Assembly: GCA_964580495.1 (NCBI GenBank)
Contig: CAZOKE010000013.1
Coordinates: 1 to 26,968, forward strand
Reading direction: 5' to 3'
From: JAIFWV01 sp964580495
GTDB lineage: Bacteria; Patescibacteriota; Doudnabacteria; UBA920; O2-02-FULL-48-8
Length of the DNA stretch: 26,968 nucleotides
Part shown: piece after piece, positions 21,638 to 26,968 of the stretch
How the letters are laid out: each line of letters begins with the position of its first letter
How positions within the stretch are numbered: position 1 is the stretch's first letter
Made by a program: the position numbers and the translations under genes
The notes under the pieces: generated by a model
What the model saw: the letters and a program-made list of their open reading frames with translations, nothing else
Told to the model about the DNA's origin: nothing
Database searches by the model: none

Positions 21638-23737
21638 CTATGGTGCCACCTCTTTAAACTCCGGTGATTTGGCGGGAGCCGAGCTGTAAACATAGCTGAC
21701 AGACCGGGTGACATCGCAGCTGCCGCCTGAATAAGTGCACTTGATGGTAGCAATATTTTTCAGCAAGCCGTTAGTCCCGCTTGGCAAACTGACTACCCCT
21801 TCAAAGCTTACACGCCAATTAGAGTTTGGCTGGATATCCTGACCGATTGCCATCACAGCTGGAGCAGAACCGGTTATGTTTAATTTAGCGCAAGAGTTGG
21901 GGTCAACATCCATACAGCCACTGCCATAATCTATCCTCGGGTTGCTCAATGACTTTACGTTCGAAGTTACAGTATCCTGGATCCCATCTATGCGTGCTGC
22001 AACATCTCCAGAATTTGAAATAAATACAACAAACCTAATCCCCACGCCATCGGGTATTATTCGGGTAGCATCATAAGCTGTCCAAGTCTTGCCGTCATAC
22101 TGGACTTGGTAGATGTTTTTGGCGGAATTGGCCAGGTTGGGAGTGCAGGCCTGGGCAAACGCAGAAACGACGGAAGAACTGGCAGACATGCTGGGGCTGG
22201 TTAAGAAGGATTTGACCATGTAGTAGTAAGTGGTATTTGCCGAAACTGTGTTATCGGTATAGCTGGTTGTGGTGTTGCCGGGAAGATTTCCGGAGAGTAG
22301 CTGCATGGTTGCTGGATCTGAACTTGTGGATCTAAACACCTGGAAATAAGACACGGATGGCCCAGCTCCGGTCCAGGACAAAGTGACCTGGTTGCAGCCC
22401 GAAGGATTGGCACTCAAGTTTGCGGGAATTGCCAGATAGTAAATATTGAAATTTAAGGTGCCATTGGCTGACAAAGTGCCGGAACTTGGGACGAGTTGAG
22501 GCCCGGTGAATCCTGGCAGGGTATCCGCAGTGATAGTGTAGTCTCCGGGAGCGGCAGTGTAGATTCCTGCGGTGGAAGGGTAAACGCCTTCGTAGGAATT
22601 GGTGCCATTGGAAACAATCCAATGGGTGGGGACATTGGAATTAACATTAATGGTTCCGGGTGTGGTTTGGTAAGTTATGGCAAAACTGATGCTTGGGGCT
22701 GGTGGCGGTGGCGGGACCACTGGCGGACCGGTTTGGACCACGCTGACTTGGCATTGGGCCGAAGTGCCATTGGTTACAGTAATCGTGTAGTTATTTACAC
22801 TGGGAAATGAGGCGGTAAAGACTGAACCTGATCCCGTACTTGGGTTAGCTCCCGGGGCTGACCAGGAATAGCCTGAACCACTGCCGTTGACTGCAGAAAA
22901 AGTTACTGATTGGCCTGGGTTAACCGAAGAATTTGAGGGGGCGCAAATCACCTGGCTTGGAGTCGGCGGTGGGGGCGGTGGGTTGGGTGAAGGTCCGGGC
23001 GGCGGTGGGGGCGGTGGCGGCACGCCGCAAGTATTGTCACTGGAGTAGGTTAAGTAAAAAGTGATGGAGCCACCGCTGTTTAAAGTCTGGGGGTTTTGGT
23101 TAACTGAAACGTTATAGCATTGGATGGCAAATGGAGAAATCGAATAGCTGCCTGTGGGCATGGAGGGATAAGTATACGTTCCGGGGGCTGCCATACTTCC
23201 CTGGTTGGTGCCATTGGGACCATTGAGCATCCAGCTGGTGGCGAGGTTGGAAACGACATAGACTTGCTGGTTGGGATGTACGACGGTGAAGCTTACTGTC
23301 CCCAGTCCGGGAAAACCCATGTTATTTGTCACATTCACAGTCATGGAATATGTACCATTTGCCAAGCCTGAAACGTTGAAGGTAGCCGAGGCAACGTAAA
23401 TTCTGCTATCGCCTATATCACCAGTTGAACAATTACCCACGCTCCCGCCGGTATCGGATTGCAAATTCAAGAGTTGGCCGTCAAAGGGTCCGCCAGAGAT
23501 CTGTGCCTTGCTAAAGCTTCGAAGGTTAAAAACATATCTAGGAATAGGACTACCAGCTGGGCAGCTTTGGTCATTTGTTCCATCCCCTCCAGTTACGCTG
23601 ATGGTAACAGAAGTATCTGCTGGATTGGGGCTAGCAGATGCGTTGACACCAGGATTAGTCTCCAAAGCGTGAGCTTTTTGGGCAAAAACAAAAACCGCGA
23701 AGAAGGAAAATGCAAAGATCCATGATTTTCGGCTCAT
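21638..23737 (-). CDS. Large secreted multidomain protein, paralogue A
   Basis: A 699-aa exported protein. Order: signal peptide (1-24, ending AHA); a beta domain unique to this copy (about 30-155); a PEGA-like module (VVSNLATSWMLNGP...SYSISP...ITFYLTY); a Pro-rich linker with eight Pro in a row; a PKD-like domain (SSVNPGQSVTFSAVNGSGSG); a second Pro linker; a second PEGA-like module (INVNSNVPTHWIVSNG); an FnIII-like domain (NQVTLSWTGAGPSVSYFQVF); a DUF11-like C-terminal beta domain; and the tail SPEFKEVAP. No membrane anchor or LPXTG is seen. A TATAAT at 23786-23791 is the likely -10. It is a paralogue of the product at 24615-26774, with a 398-bp identical block. It is probably a surface adhesin or structural protein. 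Confidence 0.8.
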   Translation of the reverse strand: MSRKSWIFAFSFFAVFVFAQKAHALETNPGVNASASPNPADTSVTISVTGGDGTNDQSCPAGSPIPRYVFNLRSFSKAQISGGPFDGQLLNLQSDTGGSVGNCSTGDIGDSRIYVASATFNVSGLANGTYSMTVNVTNNMGFPGLGTVSFTVVHPNQQVYVVSNLATSWMLNGPNGTNQGSMAAPGTYTYPSMPTGSYSISPFAIQCYNVSVNQNPQTLNSGGSITFYLTYSSDNTCGVPPPPPPPPGPSPNPPPPPPTPSQVICAPSNSSVNPGQSVTFSAVNGSGSGYSWSAPGANPSTGSGSVFTASFPSVNNYTITVTNGTSAQCQVSVVQTGPPVVPPPPPAPSISFAITYQTTPGTINVNSNVPTHWIVSNGTNSYEGVYPSTAGIYTAAPGDYTITADTLPGFTGPQLVPSSGTLSANGTLNFNIYYLAIPANLSANPSGCNQVTLSWTGAGPSVSYFQVFRSTSSDPATMQLLSGNLPGNTTTSYTDNTVSANTTYYYMVKSFLTSPSMSASSSVVSAFAQACTPNLANSAKNIYQVQYDGKTWTAYDATRIIPDGVGIRFVVFISNSGDVAARIDGIQDTVTSNVKSLSNPRIDYGSGCMDVDPNSCAKLNITGSAPAVMAIGQDIQPNSNWRVSFEGVVSLPSGTNGLLKNIATIKCTYSGGSCDVTRSVSYVYSSAPAKSPEFKEVAP
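22070..22467. repeat. 398-bp identical block, copy A
   Basis: Base-for-base identical to 25089-25486 (offset 3019) by reading both copies. It encodes the FnIII-like domain and the start of the C-terminal domain of both large paralogues. Confidence 0.95.
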
Positions 23738-23795
23738 AATAAGGCCTTTGAGTTTGTTTCTGTCAAAATAAGTAAATTTGTACTAATTATATACT

Positions 23796-23831
23796 AAAAA
23801 AATAACCTGTGCAGAATTTATCCACACAGGT
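23796..23831 (-). terminator. Terminator of the lipoprotein gene
   Basis: ACCTGTG (23805-23811) pairs with CACAGGT (23825-23831). On the minus strand the stem is followed by TATTTTTTT. Confidence 0.8.
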
Positions 23832-23854
23832 GACAAAACAATGGGTTTTTGAAC

Positions 23855-24520
23855 CTATTTCCAGCTAAGCGGATAATCCGGCTTTATCTGAGCCAGATAC
23901 CCGCTGACGTTCCGCCTCATCGAAGAGAAATACAGACGGCTGGTGTGGGTGACGTTCGGATCGTTGAAGCTCATATAAACCGAGGTTTGGCCAATCCCAG
24001 GGTATACCGTAGCCCAACGACCATTACCCAGCAAAATTTCGCCATTATCGTCCAAAATCATCATGTCGATATCTGCTTGGGCCGAGCTGGTATACCCCAC
24101 TGTGCAATGAAGCGCCGTCCCATGGTTCACAGTAGAGTTCGGGGGAATTTCTTTCCCAAAATCATCCTTGCAGTTACCCAGCAGTGATAGTGAATCCGAA
24201 GTTGGTGCAGGCTGCACCACGACAGTGACACTTGCTGTGCCCGACTGGCAGGTCACAGTGTAGGTTGTCGTCTCCTGGATGGCCGGAACCGACACTGAAG
24301 TGTTTCCCGGCAAATTTTGTGCCGGAGTTCCTGGGATCGAACATCCCTGGGTATTTCCCAGCCACGTCAAAGTGACATTGTCCCCCACCCAGGCCGGATT
24401 TGGGGATGCCGTTAGGGTAACCCCGTTTGAAGGCGAAGCCGGGTTGCTGTTGCCGCTGCATGCTAAAACAAGCGCAGTGATCAAACCAGCAATTCCATGC
24501 CTTGAAAGGCTTGGTCGCAT
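23855..24520 (-). CDS. Lipoprotein with an N-terminal Ig-like domain
   Basis: A 221-aa protein. The signal peptide ends LVLACSG, a near-consensus lipobox with the lipidated Cys at about residue 21. An Ig-like domain follows (about residues 33-103: LTASPNPAWVGDNVTLTW...ETTTYTVTCQSG). The C-terminal half (about 110-221) is unassigned, with Cys at GNCKDD and LHCTVG. A strong SD (AAGGAGGG) lies six bases before ATG 24520, unlike most neighbours. It sits between the two large paralogues with its own terminator. It may be an outer-surface anchored partner of the secreted proteins, which is an inference from position only. Confidence 0.75.
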   Translation of the reverse strand: MRPSLSRHGIAGLITALVLACSGNSNPASPSNGVTLTASPNPAWVGDNVTLTWLGNTQGCSIPGTPAQNLPGNTSVSVPAIQETTTYTVTCQSGTASVTVVVQPAPTSDSLSLLGNCKDDFGKEIPPNSTVNHGTALHCTVGYTSSAQADIDMMILDDNGEILLGNGRWATVYPGIGQTSVYMSFNDPNVTHTSRLYFSSMRRNVSGYLAQIKPDYPLSWK

Positions 24521-24549
24521 AAACGACCCTCCTTGAAATTTGAAACGCC

Positions 24550-24574
24550 AAAAGCCAGCGTTTACGGCTGGCTT
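24550..24574 (-). terminator. Terminator of paralogue B
   Basis: AAGCCAGC (24552-24559) pairs with GCTGGCTT (24567-24574). On the minus strand the stem ends in TTTT. Confidence 0.7.
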
Positions 24575-24614
24575 AAATATAGGGATATTAGGATTTTAGG
24601 TCAATAGTTGAAGT

Positions 24615-26774
24615 TTATGGCGCGACTTCCCTAAACTGCGGATGCTTAACGGTTGCTGCACTATACACATAAGACACAATTCTGGTCACGTCGCAGCTGA
24701 CGCCGGAAGAAACGCAGCGGATCGTTGCAGTATTTTGTATTAATCCTTTTGTGCCGGTAGTCCCAACGTTTGTTGTCGCGTCAAAAGTCACTTGCCAATT
24801 GGTCTTAACAGGAATATCTCCAATGTTTGTTCCTCCCGGACCCGTAATAGTAATCATGTATGGGCTTGTCGGGATCGGAGGATTAGAGTTGGAAATGCTT
24901 AAGCTCGGGCAAATATTTGGATCAGGGCTTGAGCATCCAGTAGCTTTGTCGAATCTTGCATTTCTAGGATTTATGACATTGGGGGTTAGTGTATCGTCAA
25001 TTTTAGTAATTGTGCCTGTGGCAGAACCGGAATTGCTGATCGTAATTTTAAATCTAATTGCAACAGCATCCGGTATTACCCGGGTTGGATCATAAGCTGT
25101 CCAAGTCTTGCCGTCATACTGGACTTGGTAGATGTTTTTGGCGGAATTGGCCAGGTTGGGAGTGCAGGCCTGGGCAAACGCAGAAACGACGGAAGAACTG
25201 GCAGACATGCTGGGGCTGGTTAAGAAGGATTTGACCATGTAGTAGTAAGTGGTATTTGCCGAAACTGTGTTATCGGTATAGCTGGTTGTGGTGTTGCCGG
25301 GAAGATTTCCGGAGAGTAGCTGCATGGTTGCTGGATCTGAACTTGTGGATCTAAACACCTGGAAATAAGACACGGATGGCCCAGCTCCGGTCCAGGACAA
25401 AGTGACCTGGTTGCAGCCCGAAGGATTGGCACTCAAGTTTGCGGGAATTGCCAGATAGTAAATATTGAAATTTAAGGTGCCATTGGAGGCCAAAGTACCA
25501 GTGGAACTTGGCATGATTTGAGGTCCAGTGTAGCCAGTAAGAGTATCTGCGGTCAGAGTGTAGTTTCCAGGAGCAGCTGTATATACTCCGGTCGTTGAGG
25601 GGTAAACCCCTTCGTAGGAATTGGTGCCATTGGAAGCAATCCAATGGGTAGGAACATTGGAATTGACATTAATGGTTCCGGGTGTGGTTTGGTAAGTTAT
25701 GGCAAAACTGATGGTGGGTGCTGGTGGCGGGGGTGGGATCACTGGCGGACCGGTTTGGACCACGGTGACTTTGCATTGGGCCGAAGTGCCATTGGTTACA
25801 GTAACGGTATAGTTGTTTGTCGTGGGGAATGAAGCCGTAAAGACTGAGCCACTTCCTGAGGCAGGATTAGCCCCCGGAGCTGACCACGTATAACCTGAAC
25901 CGCTGCCGTTGACTGCGGAAAAGGTTACTGATTGGCCGGGATTAACGGAAGAAGATGCCGGAGAGCAAATGACCGGGCTTGGTCCTGGCGCAGGCGGTGG
26001 GGGTGGTTGGGGTGAAGGCGATGGCGGGGGTGGAGGCGGCGGAGGTACATTGCAAGTGTTGTCACTGGCATAGGTTAAATAAAAAGTGATGGAACTGCCG
26101 CTATTTAGAGTCTGGGGGGTTTGGTTGACTGAAACCGAATAACATGAGACGGAAAAAGGAGAAATGGAATAAACACCCGTGGGCATGGAGGGATATGTGT
26201 AGGTTCCTGGAGCTCCCAGGCTTCCCTGGTTGGTCCCATTGGGTCCATTGAGAAACCAGCTGGTGGCGAGGTTTGAGACAACGTAGATTTGCTGGACAGG
26301 GTGTTGGATGTTTATGACGACTGTTGTGCTTGCAGAAACTGTTCCGTCCGTAATGCGTAAAGTAGTATTATAAGAACCATTTGGAATATTGCTCGTGTCA
26401 AATGTGGCTGAGCCGCTAAATGTTGCTGGTGAGCCAGGAGCATAAGTCGAACCTTCACACACCCCATAAGCGCCATCTTTAGGCGTTACCGAAATGGTCT
26501 TGCCTACCAAAGGTCCGCTATTTATCGTCACGGTATTTGGGGCAGGATCCCAGCCAGTAACATAAGGAGGCTGCCCTCCTTGATCAGGCAGCAGGCAATA
26601 AGCTTCCGAGGAACTCCAGTCACCATTGACCGTTATGGTCACGGACTGGTCGGCTATGTTTGGCGTTACTGTGGCATATATATATGCTCCAGAACCAAAC
26701 GCCTTAGTAAGGTTTGGGATAGTTAGGATAACAAGACAACCTAGGAAAAATCCAATTTTAATTAAGTTTTTCAT
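24615..26774 (-). CDS. Large secreted multidomain protein, paralogue B
   Basis: A 719-aa exported protein with the same plan as paralogue A: signal peptide (MKNLIKIGFFLGCL, ending near TKA); a divergent N-terminal beta domain; a PEGA-like module (VVSNLATSWFLNGP); a Pro-rich linker (PPPPPPPP); a PKD-like domain; a second PEGA-like module (INVNSNVPTHWIASNG); an FnIII-like domain; a DUF11-like domain; and the tail HPQFREVAP. The open frame extends to TTG 26798, but ATG 26774 gives a proper signal peptide and is chosen. A possible -10 (TATACT) is at 26812-26807. The N- and C-terminal ends differ clearly from paralogue A, while the middle is close to identical. Confidence 0.8.
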   Translation of the reverse strand: MKNLIKIGFFLGCLVILTIPNLTKAFGSGAYIYATVTPNIADQSVTITVNGDWSSSEAYCLLPDQGGQPPYVTGWDPAPNTVTINSGPLVGKTISVTPKDGAYGVCEGSTYAPGSPATFSGSATFDTSNIPNGSYNTTLRITDGTVSASTTVVINIQHPVQQIYVVSNLATSWFLNGPNGTNQGSLGAPGTYTYPSMPTGVYSISPFSVSCYSVSVNQTPQTLNSGSSITFYLTYASDNTCNVPPPPPPPPSPSPQPPPPPAPGPSPVICSPASSSVNPGQSVTFSAVNGSGSGYTWSAPGANPASGSGSVFTASFPTTNNYTVTVTNGTSAQCKVTVVQTGPPVIPPPPPAPTISFAITYQTTPGTINVNSNVPTHWIASNGTNSYEGVYPSTTGVYTAAPGNYTLTADTLTGYTGPQIMPSSTGTLASNGTLNFNIYYLAIPANLSANPSGCNQVTLSWTGAGPSVSYFQVFRSTSSDPATMQLLSGNLPGNTTTSYTDNTVSANTTYYYMVKSFLTSPSMSASSSVVSAFAQACTPNLANSAKNIYQVQYDGKTWTAYDPTRVIPDAVAIRFKITISNSGSATGTITKIDDTLTPNVINPRNARFDKATGCSSPDPNICPSLSISNSNPPIPTSPYMITITGPGGTNIGDIPVKTNWQVTFDATTNVGTTGTKGLIQNTATIRCVSSGVSCDVTRIVSYVYSAATVKHPQFREVAP
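25089..25486. repeat. 398-bp identical block, copy B
   Basis: Second copy of 22070-22467. Outside the block the paralogues show many base changes on both sides. Confidence 0.95.
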
Positions 26775-26826
26775 TTTGATTTCCAGAATGCTAATCAAAC
26801 ATACATAGTATACAACTATTTAAAGC

Positions 26827-26856
26827 AAAAAAAACTGCCCAGGTTGCCCCGAGCAG
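26827..26856 (-). terminator. Terminator of the partial gene at the right edge
   Basis: Minus strand: CTGCTCGG, five bases, CCTGGGCAG (one bulged base and one G-U), then eight T. Arms lie in 26835-26856 and the A8 run at 26827-26834. Confidence 0.85.
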
Positions 26857-26868
26857 GTATTTGATCAC

Positions 26869-26967
26869 TTATTGAGCAGTGCAAGGCCAAGGGAAGTCTT
26901 GAAACCACCGAATAGCCAGCGGTGTAACAGTGCCGACGTCGATGACTATTTTGTCAGCGTTGCCGGT
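26869..26967 (-). CDS. C-terminal end of an unidentified protein (partial)
   Basis: A minus-strand frame enters from the right edge and ends at TAA 26871-26869. The last 32 residues include KIVIDVGTVTPLAIRWF and end DFPWPCTAQ. A strong intrinsic terminator follows 12 bases later, which supports a real gene end. The family is not recognised. Confidence 0.55.
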   Translation of the reverse strand, partial: TGNADKIVIDVGTVTPLAIRWFQDFPWPCTAQ

Positions 26968-26968
26968 T

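Noticed and set aside
23738..23766. A perfect TTGACA (minus strand) just upstream of paralogue A
   Set aside because: The only -10 candidates at the right distance are poor or overlap the start codon. The TATAAT at 23786-23791 is a better -10.
21600..26968. CRISPR array or direct-repeat array in the island
   Set aside because: The repeats seen are coding domain repeats and one duplicated block. No short regularly spaced repeats are present.

Overview
The window looks like a piece of a small-genome Candidate Phyla Radiation (Patescibacteria) chromosome, probably a Parcubacteria-type lineage. This is inferred from short intergenic spaces, many genes without Shine-Dalgarno (SD) sequences, a TRM11-like methyltransferase of the type common in that group, and large secreted Ser/Thr/Asn-rich proteins with poly-proline linkers. 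Both bL9 and uL1 are present; some CPR lineages lack one or the other, but the exact phylum cannot be read from this sequence. The code is standard: an RF2 gene is present and is itself controlled by an in-frame UGA. Two 10-base N runs (9203-9212 and 17817-17826) are scaffold gaps.

Left part (1-8.4 kb, mostly + strand): the end of a WecG/TagA-type glycosyltransferase overlaps gltX. Next come a coiled-coil M23 peptidoglycan hydrolase, a structured 416-base spacer with tandem hairpins, and a cysteine desulfurase on the minus strand. That gene shares back-to-back divergent promoters with a short terminated transcript. Then follow a TRM11-like RNA methyltransferase, rpmA, a small membrane protein and a membrane-anchored bactofilin-like protein.

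Middle part (8.4-19.2 kb, mostly - strand) holds four transcription units: a ferritin-like YciE/DUF892 protein; prfB-ftsE-ftsX-rplI-pyrG, with the classic +1 programmed frameshift in prfB; a tightly coupled dTMP operon dcd-CYTH-thyA-folA, with a triphosphate-tunnel (CYTH) protein between the deaminase and thymidylate synthase; and secE-nusG-rplK-rplA with a good promoter, a 5'-terminal hairpin and a strong terminator.

Right part (19.2-27 kb, all - strand) is an envelope/secretome island. A four-gene operon carries three small membrane-anchored proteins and one repeat-rich secreted protein. Two large secreted paralogues (699 and 719 aa) flank a lipoprotein. The paralogues share a 398-bp block with no differences while the flanks have diverged, which points to recent gene conversion. 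All the large proteins carry a repeated PEGA-like beta module. The island is the accessory, fast-evolving part of the window and a plausible cell-surface or host-interaction system. The rest is mainly conserved housekeeping.
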